Below, piece after piece: positions 53,401 through 60,601 of a DNA stretch of 64,000 bases. The stretch is from Pseudomonas sp. Fl4BN1. Lineage in GTDB: Bacteria > Pseudomonadota > Gammaproteobacteria > Pseudomonadales > Pseudomonadaceae. The stretch covers positions 1-64,000 of the forward strand of contig NZ_JAAARM010000023.1 of assembly GCF_009908285.1 (NCBI RefSeq). Reading direction: 5' to 3'. Made by a program: the position numbers and the translations under genes. Every line of letters starts with the position of its first letter. Positions within the stretch are counted from its first letter, which is position 1. The notes beneath the pieces were generated by a model. That model did not search any database. It was not told where the DNA came from and saw only the letters and a program-made list of their open reading frames with translations.

Positions 53401-53607
53401 CTGGCCATTGATGAGCAGCAACACGAACGCATCTTCTACCTCTTGCACCGCATTCGCGGATCGCTGGCGGTAGCAGGCTTCGAGTCATTGATTGAGCAGG
53501 TCGATGCCCTGGGAGAAAGCCTGCGCGACGACGGCCTGACCGCCGCTACCCACGCAGGCAGCCTGACCCTGATCAACCTGTTGCACAGCATCAGCCAATC
53601 AGACTGA
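50356..53607 (+). CDS. Membrane hybrid sensor histidine kinase 2 with HPt (RcsC/RocS-like)
   Basis: A 1083-residue unorthodox sensor (1065 if ATG 50410 is used; both starts lie inside the EAL gene and neither has a clear ribosome site, so translation is probably coupled). TM1 about 36-56 (LALFGILPLLLIMGGALFLGF), a periplasmic sensor about 57-335, TM2 about 336-358, a PAS-like region, HisKA with H510 in ATMSHEIRTPLYG, an ATPase domain (NNLISNAVKF, DTGIGIG, GAGLGLSI), a receiver with D910 in LLLTDVNMPRMNG and K in LVKPVQ, and a C-terminal HPt with H1031 in LLHRIRGSLAVAGF. The HPt could phosphorylate both the RcsB-like regulator and the EAL regulator encoded next to it. Its kinase core is related to that of kinase 1. 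Confidence 0.9.
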   Translation: MQYQPTLFSTDSACLSSHMPDIPLRRIAQNSRRLNLALFGILPLLLIMGGALFLGFQRIISQEQERISFDFTLLAHYMDEQEALLKRLNKEHMLEESRSRRDSSSIFHLMDQQNALGATLFQGTPSPVDTPFTLVCEDLTHCPLESESAVGFGRYLSDLYSSFWIHSNFPASPLMVVDASKGTSYTIPTVGSTQPRLPAPLVMATIAAVRANATGLQEIRWVRLRGFPEQLVAITPLHNITMKDRGDAGIAYAVTLTHRDRLNVLSRAQQDHYYDAFWLESQHDGLLLGERPQPINLDRGVNYQPQGLIFRVDDDKGTRTGYYMLSYQNLFLGHNNWLLAVSLALMLISPLAGWAYVRWFQRRVIAPAQRAHAEIVESDQFSRALLETTPVALCVLSRETSRIVFANTLTLKWFDTQVGQNLNDTGLDAPLMERIRQARAPGEIENYQSFDGRSFYIAYAPTRYRNQDVVICAFADLSVRAHMEQQLTQAKQAADKANGAKSMFLATMSHEIRTPLYGVLGSLELMGLSDLDQAQRQLLERIQVSSGLLLQIISDILDITKIESGQLSLNGQAFDPRALVQGCVASFVDRARNKDLLLFSCVDPTLPATLSGDPGRISQLLNNLISNAVKFTHSGHIIVRARAEPGCDGHVRMLLQVADTGIGIGKEEQEQLFMPFYQIDAHSHTVHGAGLGLSICAKLAKLMGSEIHLTSELGLGSSFSMSLELPLVEGVLPARQPDLAGARVYVQSPHHELTANLCQWLEKWGARTSPVEGSPLDDESRGILLNLFDSHPGKPERWDPGLTVINLGDRTDNGHKSQTDACDFYAIGLLIERTLRGEPDMLPASRVPGLQNNNLPALCLNVLIAEDNQINQATLSHQLKQLGCQTTLAVDGAEALELWQIGNYDLLLTDVNMPRMNGYELTSKLRLSGDDRPIIGVTANAMSDEEKRCRASGMDAWLVKPVQLRTLWNCLAPLSGIDLQDCSMPSARSPQPDSLPDDFRQLFVSTMTQDLEKLRLAIDEQQHERIFYLLHRIRGSLAVAGFESLIEQVDALGESLRDDGLTAATHAGSLTLINLLHSISQSD

Positions 53608-53662
53608 GTCCCTGGGCAACCCGTACTTCCTAGCATTCCCTTTGAAAATGGATCGTGTCCCA

Positions 53663-54316
53663 ATGAAAAAAATACGAGTGGTACTGGCCGACGATCATCC
53701 CCTGGTGCTCGCTGCCGTCAGGGACCTGTTGCACAAGACCTTGCAATACGAGGTGGTGGCTGCCGTCACCACCCCCAGTGCACTGATCCAGCAACTGTCG
53801 GACGACCCGAGGATCGACGTGGTGATCACTGATTACTTCATGGAGGGCGACGAAAAATTCGGCGACGGCATTCGTCTGGTGACCTACCTGACCCGCCACT
53901 TCCCACGGGTCCAGGTGCTGGTGCTGACGATGATGTCCAACCCGATGATCGTCGCCGCACTGTATGACATCGGCGTGCGCTCGGTGCTGCTCAAGCGCCA
54001 CGACATGAGCGAGCTGCTCAGCGCCCTGGAGAGCGTCAGGCTGGGGCGTATCCACTACCCGCCAAGCCTTGAACAGAACGAGCACCATCGCAGCCCGGTG
54101 CGCTCCATGGCCGACGGCCTGAACAGCCTGACCCCCAAGGAATATGAAGTGCTGCGGCACTTCGTGCGCGGTGAGTCGATGATGCAGATCGCCGCCAACC
54201 TCAAGCGCAGCGTCAAGACCGTCAGCGCACAGAAGATCTCGGCAATCCGCAAGCTCAATCTGGACAGCGACCAGGCGTTGGTCGCGTTCTGCCTGGAGTC
54301 CGGTGAGTTCCAATAA
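53663..54316 (+). CDS. RcsB/RocA-like LuxR-type response regulator
   Basis: A 217-residue NarL/FixJ-type regulator. The receiver has VVLADDHPLVLAAVRDLL and phospho-acceptor D57 in VVITDYFMEGDEKFGDGI. The run EKFGDGIRLVTYLTRHFP followed by VLVLTMMSNP is strikingly like RcsB. The C-terminal helix-turn-helix is LTPKEYEVLRHFVRGESMMQIAANLKRSVKTVSAQKISAIRKLNL, again with RcsB-type SxKTVSxQK. ATG 53663 gives MKKIRVVLADDHP; upstream in-frame ATG 53648 and TTG 53642 are possible. It closes the kinase-EAL-kinase operon (55 bases after kinase 2) and is the probable binder of the RcsB-box-like repeats before the two autotransporters. Confidence 0.9.
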   Translation: MKKIRVVLADDHPLVLAAVRDLLHKTLQYEVVAAVTTPSALIQQLSDDPRIDVVITDYFMEGDEKFGDGIRLVTYLTRHFPRVQVLVLTMMSNPMIVAALYDIGVRSVLLKRHDMSELLSALESVRLGRIHYPPSLEQNEHHRSPVRSMADGLNSLTPKEYEVLRHFVRGESMMQIAANLKRSVKTVSAQKISAIRKLNLDSDQALVAFCLESGEFQ

Positions 54317-54332
54317 TCGTCCGGGGCAGCAC

Positions 54333-54794
54333 CTAGGGCTTGGGCTGGGGTAGCGCCCGGGTCAGGCGTTCGAGCTTCTGCGCCGGGCTCAACTGCAACC
54401 ATTGTCCATGCTGCACCGCAGGGAAATCGCAGTCGAGGTACTCCGGCGGTTCGGTCCCTTCCCAATAGTCCATGTTCAGACTGCCACACTGCCCACACTT
54501 GGGCTTGCTCAACAGGCCAAAGGACTGGCCCTGGGAGTCGTTGTCACAGGCGACGCCAAACACCCGCCGTAGCAGGTTCGCACGCCGGGTCGCGCTGACC
54601 CCCTGGTCCTGCAGCAGTTGCTCCAGCAAGCCATCGACTTGGGCATAGACGTCATCGTTCAGCGCATCGAGGAACACCGTCTCACCCGACGCACTGCGCA
54701 TCAGCAACGCGCCATAGCTGCCTGGCAGCATCTCGGGAGCCTTGAAGCGGTGCCCGCAGTCGGCGCAAACATAGGTGTACAAATAAAACTTCAT
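54333..54794 (-). CDS. Zinc-ribbon protein, candidate immunity to the PAAR-like effector
   Basis: A 153-residue cytoplasmic protein without signal peptide. It carries two CxxC pairs, C10-C13 (VCADCGHRF) and C100-C103 (KCGQCGSL), which would bind one zinc ion as a split zinc ribbon. The remainder is helical. Its ATG overlaps the stop of the effector-like gene by 4 bases (ATGA), the classic arrangement of toxin and antidote genes, so I infer an immunity role. The protein family is not one that I can name. It is convergent with the RcsB-like gene 16 bases away. Confidence 0.7.
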   Translation of the reverse strand: MKFYLYTYVCADCGHRFKAPEMLPGSYGALLMRSASGETVFLDALNDDVYAQVDGLLEQLLQDQGVSATRRANLLRRVFGVACDNDSQGQSFGLLSKPKCGQCGSLNMDYWEGTEPPEYLDCDFPAVQHGQWLQLSPAQKLERLTRALPQPKP

Positions 54795-56002
54795 GGCTCT
54801 ACCGGAGTGATCATCTGTGGAGTGAGTATTTCATTGAAGTTATCCAAGACCGCGTGATTGACGCCTCCAGGATCTCGTTCGGAACCGAAGCGGATCACAT
54901 TGTAACCCTGGTCGCCGGCATCCACGCCGATCTGCTGGGTCTTGGCGCTGATCGGGCCACCGTTGTAGCCCCACTCCTTGGCCACGGCCGGGTCGGTCAA
55001 GTCCAGTACCTTAGCCTTGCTGGCATTCACATTGAAGCGAATGCCATGGGTCGGCGTGGCGCCGTGGTGCGCCAGTTCGGCCAGGGGCGTGGTCGGGCTT
55101 TCACCGACGTAGAACGCCGCGCCAAAACGGCTGTTGGGGTTGAGGAACTTGGGGTCGATACCGCTGAGTACGCCCTGGGCCGCCCCGGGGTTGGTGGTGA
55201 CGTGGTACACCGTGGCCTCAGGCGGTGGCGGACGCTTGCCCGCGCCGGCCATTTTCGGCCCCAGGCCCAGCAGTGCCATGCCCGCCGCGCCTTGCAGCAG
55301 GTCGCGATAGCCCGGCCCCAGGCGATCGCCCAGGTCCCCCAACAAGCCCATGCCGACAAAGGCCGCGCCGGTCACTGCGGCGAACCCGGCGAACACCGCC
55401 AGGCCGGTAAAGGCCGCCAGCACTCCGGCACCGAGCAACGCCCCGAGGCCGAGCACCTCAAGTCCGGTGTGCATCCAGCTGTCCAGATCGAAAACAAACG
55501 CCACCTGCACACTCGGCCCGCCAATCAAGGTGTTCTCGCTGCCACTCTTGATATGCGCGCCACAGACCATCTTGCTTTGCAGACGCGCAGCGGGCTTGCC
55601 GTTGATGGTGACCTTGGCGCTGCCCTCGGCGATCAGCACCGGCATGGGCAGGTAGGGATGGTTGAACGGCAAGCCGCTGCAGGACGAGGACATGTCGGCC
55701 CCGGCGCGCATCGCATTGCGCCCGTTGATGAAAACATTGACGCTGCCCTCCACCAGCACCCCGGTGCCGGGTTCGGGCAGGTTGAAGATCGTGCTCAGGC
55801 CCTTGACGATCTGGAACATCGACAAGCCGCCCGCCGCCACCGAGCCGGCCAGGACCACCGCCGCCAAGCCCCCGGTGACGGCGGTAGCGCCGATGATCGC
55901 GGCGCCGATCAAGGCTCCGGCCACCGCACCGGCAACCATCGCCGCGACCCCGAAGCCGTGGGCGATTTCATCGCCCAGGCGTGCTGCTGACAGTGCATCC
56001 AT
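54791..56002 (-). CDS. PAAR-like (DUF4150-type) type VI effector with RES/ADP-ribosyltransferase-like toxin domain
   Basis: A 403-residue protein. The N-terminus (MDALSAARLGDEIAHGFG) and the following glycine/alanine-rich helices (about 18-65) look like the membrane part of type VI PAAR-like effectors. The PAAR-like core (about 80-165) includes VFINGRNAMRAG, SCSGLPFNHP, SAKVTINGKPAARLQSKMVCGA and SGSENTLIGGPSV. A second hydrophobic region (about 175-245) precedes the toxin domain (262-403): VYHVTT (H267), SRFGAAFYVGE (R292, Y298), PLAELAHHG (E309), KVLDLTDPA and YNVIRFG. This layout fits RES or H-Y-E ADP-ribosyltransferase folds, which attack NAD or modify targets. ATG 56002 is the start usual for such proteins. 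The T6SS machinery genes are not in the window. Confidence 0.78.
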   Translation of the reverse strand: MDALSAARLGDEIAHGFGVAAMVAGAVAGALIGAAIIGATAVTGGLAAVVLAGSVAAGGLSMFQIVKGLSTIFNLPEPGTGVLVEGSVNVFINGRNAMRAGADMSSSCSGLPFNHPYLPMPVLIAEGSAKVTINGKPAARLQSKMVCGAHIKSGSENTLIGGPSVQVAFVFDLDSWMHTGLEVLGLGALLGAGVLAAFTGLAVFAGFAAVTGAAFVGMGLLGDLGDRLGPGYRDLLQGAAGMALLGLGPKMAGAGKRPPPPEATVYHVTTNPGAAQGVLSGIDPKFLNPNSRFGAAFYVGESPTTPLAELAHHGATPTHGIRFNVNASKAKVLDLTDPAVAKEWGYNGGPISAKTQQIGVDAGDQGYNVIRFGSERDPGGVNHAVLDNFNEILTPQMITPVEP

Positions 56003-56173
56003 TGCGTTTATCTGACTCTCGTCCTGAAGCACTCGCCCGTGTTGCGAGTGGAAACCGCGCGAAGAGTACCTCTCTGGCCAGCATTGAATAACCCGCCAGG
56101 CGAAAAAACTCAGGGCAGGAAATGCTGGCGACCAGCAACAATGGCCCGCCAGGTGTTCAACCCCGCACGCTGC

Positions 56174-56662
56174 TTACCGCGGCTGCGGTTCCGGAATCGC
56201 CAGGCGGCTGGTGGCCTTGACCTCCCGCAGCGCCAGGCTCGACTGGATCGAGGCAATGCCCGGCTGGCGCCGCAGCACGTGCTCGACAAAATCGCTGTAG
56301 CTGTCCAGGTCCTGGGCCAGCACCTGCAGCAGGTAATCGGCGTCGCCGGTGATCTTGTGGCAGGACTGCACCTCGGGCAGGCGCATGATCACCGTCTCGA
56401 AATCGTCCGGGGTCTGGTCGGAATGGGTGGCGAACCGCACATGGACGAAGGCCAGGATGTCCAGCCCCAGCAGGCGCCGGTCGAGGTTGGCCTGGTAGTC
56501 CCTGATCACCCCCTCTTCCTCCAGGCGCTTGCGCCGCCGCCAGCAGGGGGTAAGGCTCAGGGACAGGCGCTCGCTGAGCTCGGCGTTGGAAATGCTTGCG
56601 TCCTGCTGCAACAGCGCAAGAATCGCCAGGTCGGTGTCGTCGAGATTAACCTTGCGAGTCAT
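56174..56662 (-). CDS. Lrp/AsnC-family regulator
   Basis: A 162-residue Lrp/AsnC protein: helix-turn-helix at about 5-60 (LDDTDLAILALLQQDASISNAELSERLSLSLTPCWRRRKRLEEEGVIRDY) and RAM domain after about 68 (LDILAFVHVRFATHSD, CHKITGDADYLLQVLAQDLDSYSDFVEHVL). ATG 56662 gives MTRKVNLDDTD. It is divergent from the acetylpolyamine amidohydrolase/ornithine cyclodeaminase/permease operon. An AT-rich GAAAATATTACCC (about 56690-56701) in the gap could be an Lrp-type site. It probably senses an amino acid such as ornithine or lysine, by family habit only. Confidence 0.88.
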   Translation of the reverse strand: MTRKVNLDDTDLAILALLQQDASISNAELSERLSLSLTPCWRRRKRLEEEGVIRDYQANLDRRLLGLDILAFVHVRFATHSDQTPDDFETVIMRLPEVQSCHKITGDADYLLQVLAQDLDSYSDFVEHVLRRQPGIASIQSSLALREVKATSRLAIPEPQPR

Positions 56663-56780
56663 TTTTTTCACAATCAGCCACCACCGAGGAAAATATTACC
56701 CAAAACTCTACGTTCATCCGAATAAAAAGCAAAGAAATCGCAGCCATGCCGGAACAAACTATTTGCACCGGACAATAACA

Positions 56781-57824
56781 ATGGATGCGTTCAGCATGCT
56801 TACCGTCTTCAGCGAATCCCACCGCCTGCACCATGGCACCGAATTGAAGGATGGCGTGCTCAAGCCCTCCTTCGAGCAGCCCAGCCGCGCCGACACCGTA
56901 CGGGACCGAGTGCGCCACGTGGGGCTTGGCGAGATCATCGGGCCGCGGCGCTTCGACCGTGCGTGCTACGTGGCCGCCCACAGCGAGCGTTACGTCACCT
57001 TCCTGGAACACGCCTGGAGCGAATGGACCGCCACCGGCCGCCGCCACGACGCCCTGCCCCTGGTGTGGCCAGTGCGCGACCTGGCCAACCAGCAAGTGCC
57101 CGAGTTCATTGACGGCAAGCTCGGCTTCTTCGCCATGGACGCCGGTTCGCCGATCACCGCCACCACCTGGGACGCGGTGCGCACCAGCGCCGATATCGCC
57201 CTCACCGCCCTGGCGCTGATCGACGAAGGCCAGGACAGCGCCTTCGCCCTGTGCCGCCCGCCCGGGCATCACGCCGCACGGGAATACATGGGCGGCTACT
57301 GCTACCTGAACAACGCCGCCATCGCCGCGCAGCACGCCATCACCCAGGGCGCCAAGCGGGTGGCGGTGCTAGACGTGGACTTCCACCACGGCAACGGCAC
57401 CCAGAATATTTTCTATGACCGCGGCGACGTGTTCTTCGTCTCGCTGCACGGCGACCCGGCCGTGTCCTACCCCTACTTCTCGGGCCATGCCAGCGAGCGC
57501 GGCACCGGGGCCGGCGAAGGTTGCAACCTGAACCTGCCCCTGCCGAAGAACACCACCTGGCAGCACTATCGCCAAGCCCTGGAACTGGCCTGCCAGCAAC
57601 TGCGGGCCTTCGCTCCCGAGCTGCTGGTGGTGTCCCTGGGCGTGGACACCTTCAAGGACGACCCCATCAGCCACTTCCTTCTGGAAAGCGAGGATTTCCT
57701 CGGCATGGGCCAGCTCATCGCCACGGTGGGCACGCCCACTCTGTTCGTGATGGAAGGCGGCTACATGGTGGATGAGATCGGCATCAACGCGGTCAATGTG
57801 CTGCACGGCCATGCCAACCGCTAG
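56781..57824 (+). CDS. Acetylpolyamine amidohydrolase (class II histone-deacetylase fold)
   Basis: A 347-residue zinc hydrolase that should remove acetyl groups from acetylated polyamines, like AphA/AphB of P. aeruginosa. MLTVFSESHRLHHGTELKDGVL is the typical start. CRPPGHHAAREYMGGYCYLNNAA holds the catalytic H163-H164 pair, and AVLDVDFHHGNGTQNIFYD the zinc ligands (D198, D200, H202). VSLHGDPAVSYPYFSGHASERG and the C-terminal FVMEGGYMVDEIG (G-G-Y) complete the site. ATG 56781 is used; ATG 56796 (MLTVFSES) is possible and would match shorter family members. It is first of an operon with ornithine cyclodeaminase and permease genes, consistent with polyamine and ornithine catabolism. Confidence 0.9.
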   Translation: MDAFSMLTVFSESHRLHHGTELKDGVLKPSFEQPSRADTVRDRVRHVGLGEIIGPRRFDRACYVAAHSERYVTFLEHAWSEWTATGRRHDALPLVWPVRDLANQQVPEFIDGKLGFFAMDAGSPITATTWDAVRTSADIALTALALIDEGQDSAFALCRPPGHHAAREYMGGYCYLNNAAIAAQHAITQGAKRVAVLDVDFHHGNGTQNIFYDRGDVFFVSLHGDPAVSYPYFSGHASERGTGAGEGCNLNLPLPKNTTWQHYRQALELACQQLRAFAPELLVVSLGVDTFKDDPISHFLLESEDFLGMGQLIATVGTPTLFVMEGGYMVDEIGINAVNVLHGHANR

Positions 57825-57882
57825 CGCGCGACCGGCGCGCTCCCACACAGTGTTCAACGTTCCGACCGAGAGGGAAATCAAC

Positions 57883-58944
57883 ATGACCTTGTTTATCGAT
57901 GTGGATCAGGCCGCGGCGCTGTACTCGCGCCTAGGGGTCGCCCGGGCGATCCGTGAAATGGCCGGCTATATCCAGGCCGACTACCTGCGCTGGCAGGCCT
58001 TCGAAAAGTCCCCGCGCACCGCCAACCATTCGCCCACCGGGGTCATCGAACTGATGCCCGCCGACGATGGCCAGCAGTACGCGTTCAAGTACGTCAACGG
58101 CCACCCCGGCAACCCCGCCCAACAGTTGCTGACGGTCATGGCCTTCGGCGTGCTGGCCGAGGTGGACAGCGGCTACCCGGTGCTGCTCAGCGAACTGACC
58201 CTGACCACCGCGGTGCGCACCGCCGCCACCTCGGCCCTGGTGGCCCGGGCCCTGGCGCGCCCGGACAGCCGCAGCATGGCGCTGATCGGCAATGGCGCCC
58301 AGAGCGAGTTCCAGGCCATCGCCTTCCACGACATGCTCGGCATCGACGAGTTGCGGATCTTCGACATCGACCCGGCCGCCTCGCGCAAGCTGCAACACAA
58401 CCTGCACGCCTGGCCGGGCCTCAAGGTGCGCATCGCCGAGTCGGTGGCCGATGCGGTCAAGGGTGCCGACATTGTCACCACAGTGACTGCGGACAAGGCC
58501 TACGCCACCATCCTCACCCCGGAGCTGATCGAGCCTGGCATGCACCTCAATGCCGTGGGCGGCGACTGCCCGGGCAAGACCGAACTGCACGCCGAGATCC
58601 TGCGCAACGCCCGGGTGATCGTCGAGTTCGAGCCACAGACGCGCATCGAGGGTGATATCCAGCAGTTGCCGGCAGACTTTGCGGTGAGCGAATACTTCCG
58701 CATCGCCCAGGGCCTGGAGCCGGGCCGCGAGCATGCCCGGCAAGTCACGGTGTTCGACTCGGTGGGCTTTGCCCTGGAGGACTTCTCGTCCCTGCGCTAC
58801 CTGCACGACCTGGCGCGCGAACACGGGATTGGCGAGCAGATCCACCTGGTGCCGACCCCGGCCAACATCAAGGACCTGTTCCAACTGATCGACCAGAGCC
58901 CCGACGCCGCCACAGGCGCCCCGCGCCGCCTGGCCGCCGGCTGA
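57883..58944 (+). CDS. Ornithine cyclodeaminase family protein
   Basis: A 353-residue NAD-dependent enzyme of the ornithine cyclodeaminase/mu-crystallin family, converting L-ornithine to L-proline and ammonia. Signs: FIDVDQAAALYSRLG, the substrate-binding Y-x-F-K-Y-V-N-G-H-P (QYAFKYVNGHPGNP), TAVRTAATSALVARALARPDSRSMALIGNGAQSEFQ with the NAD loop GNGAQ, VTTVTADKAYATILTPE, MHLNAVGGDCPGKTEL (catalytic D) and VFDSVGFALEDFS. ATG 57883 has AGAGGGAAA upstream. Second gene of the operon after acetylpolyamine amidohydrolase and probably co-expressed with the permease gene downstream. Related lysine or other cyclodeaminase activity cannot be excluded. Confidence 0.9.
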   Translation: MTLFIDVDQAAALYSRLGVARAIREMAGYIQADYLRWQAFEKSPRTANHSPTGVIELMPADDGQQYAFKYVNGHPGNPAQQLLTVMAFGVLAEVDSGYPVLLSELTLTTAVRTAATSALVARALARPDSRSMALIGNGAQSEFQAIAFHDMLGIDELRIFDIDPAASRKLQHNLHAWPGLKVRIAESVADAVKGADIVTTVTADKAYATILTPELIEPGMHLNAVGGDCPGKTELHAEILRNARVIVEFEPQTRIEGDIQQLPADFAVSEYFRIAQGLEPGREHARQVTVFDSVGFALEDFSSLRYLHDLAREHGIGEQIHLVPTPANIKDLFQLIDQSPDAATGAPRRLAAG

Positions 58945-59104
58945 GGCAACACCCCACCGACCGCTGCACAGGGAAACGCCTCGTGCCCCTGTGCAGCGGC
59001 CCAACCCGAACCGGTTGCGCCACCCCGACCTGTAACCACAGCGCGCAGCCCCAGCCACCTTCCACTGCCAAAACTCGACAACTATAAAATCAAGAGGTTT
59101 TGTG

Positions 59105-60520
59105 ATGACTCCAGATACCCTCGGGGCCCCTGCGCGCCCCGCGCTGCAACGCACCCTGCATAACCGCCATATCCAGCTCATGGCCATGGGCGGCGCCATC
59201 GGCACCGGCCTGTTCATGGGCTCGGGCAAGATCATCGCCATGTCCGGCACCTCGATCATCCTGATCTACATGATCATCGGCCTGTTCGTGTACCTGGTGA
59301 TGCGCGCCATGGGCGAACTGCTGCTGTCGAACCTGCAATTCAAGAGCTTCGCCGACTTTGCCGGCGCCTACCTGGGGCCGCGCGCGGCGTTCTTTCTCGG
59401 CTGGTCCTACTGGCTGAGCTGGAGCGTGGCGGTGGTGGGCGACGCGGTGGTGGTGGGCGGTTTCTTCCAGTACTGGTTCCCTGGGGTGCCGGCCTGGATG
59501 CCCGCCATCAGCATGATGCTGACCCTGTTCGCCCTCAACGTGCTGACGGTACGGCTGTTCGGCGAAGTGGAGTTCTGGTTCGCCATCATCAAGATCCTCG
59601 CCGTGCTCACCCTGATCGGCGTCAGCCTGGTGCTGATCGCCAGTTCCTTCGTCTCGCCCTCCGGCGTGACCGCCTCGCTGGGCCACCTGCTGGACCGGCA
59701 AGCGGCCTTTCCCAACGGCCTGTTGGGCTTCTTCGCCGGGTTCCAGATGGCGATCTTCTCCTTCGCCGGCACCGAGCTGATCGGCACTGCCGCCGCGGAA
59801 ACCCGCGACCCCCACCACACCCTGCCCAAGGCCATCAACGCCATACCGCTGCGGATCATCCTGTTCTACGTACTGGCCCTGGCCAGCATCATCGCCGTGA
59901 CCTCCTGGCAGCAGGTGTCGCCGAGCAAGAGCCCCTTCGTCGAACTGTTCCTGATTGCCGGCTTCCCGGCCGCGGCGGGCCTCGTCAATTTCGTGGTGCT
60001 GACCTCGGCGGCTTCCTCGGCCAACAGCGGCGTGTTCTCTGCCAGCCGCATGCTCTTCGGCCTGGCGGACCAGGGCAACGCCCCGCGTGTATTCAAGCGC
60101 CTGTCGGGCCACAGCGTGCCGGTCATCAGCCTGAGCTTCACCACCCTGCTGATGCTGCTGGGGGTCCTGCTGCTGTACATCGTTCCCGAGGTGATGACCG
60201 CCTTCACCCTGGTGTCGACGGTGTCGGCGATCCTGGTGATCTTCACCTGGTCGACCATCCTTGCGTCCTACATCGCCTACCGCAAAAAGCACCCGGAACT
60301 GCACGCTCGCTCGCACTACAAAATGCCCGGCGGCACGCCGATGGCCTGGTTCGCCCTGGCCTTCCTGCTGTTCGTCCTCGGCCTATTGGCCCTGCGCCCA
60401 GACACCCGCCTGGCGCTGTGCGTGATGCCGGCGTGGTTTGTCTGGCTGGCGATTGCCTATCGCCTGACTCACGGGCGCCAGGGTCAGCCCGCCGGACAAG
60501 CCGCGGCGCAATACCGCTGA
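59105..60520 (+). CDS. Amino-acid permease, APC superfamily (CycA/ProY/AroP-like)
   Basis: A 471-residue transporter with twelve helices of the amino-acid transporter (AAT) family: LHNRHIQLMAMGGAIGTGLFMGSGKIIAMSGTS at the start is the canonical first helix with the substrate-binding G-x-G-L-F. FFAGFQMAIFSFAGTELIGTAAAETRDP is the helix 6 motif. SSANSGVFSASRMLFGLADQGNAP follows the helix 8 region. ATG 59105 has AAGAGG 9 bases upstream. It lies 160 bases after the ornithine cyclodeaminase gene and could import ornithine, proline or a related amino acid as feedstock for or product of that pathway. Confidence 0.9.
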   Translation: MTPDTLGAPARPALQRTLHNRHIQLMAMGGAIGTGLFMGSGKIIAMSGTSIILIYMIIGLFVYLVMRAMGELLLSNLQFKSFADFAGAYLGPRAAFFLGWSYWLSWSVAVVGDAVVVGGFFQYWFPGVPAWMPAISMMLTLFALNVLTVRLFGEVEFWFAIIKILAVLTLIGVSLVLIASSFVSPSGVTASLGHLLDRQAAFPNGLLGFFAGFQMAIFSFAGTELIGTAAAETRDPHHTLPKAINAIPLRIILFYVLALASIIAVTSWQQVSPSKSPFVELFLIAGFPAAAGLVNFVVLTSAASSANSGVFSASRMLFGLADQGNAPRVFKRLSGHSVPVISLSFTTLLMLLGVLLLYIVPEVMTAFTLVSTVSAILVIFTWSTILASYIAYRKKHPELHARSHYKMPGGTPMAWFALAFLLFVLGLLALRPDTRLALCVMPAWFVWLAIAYRLTHGRQGQPAGQAAAQYR

Positions 60521-60601
60521 GCGGAACACCTTGAGAAAGCGCCAGGGATAGGCGCTGTCGACAGACCAGGGCTCAGAACAGCGCAGAGTGCTGTCTTCAG
60601 G

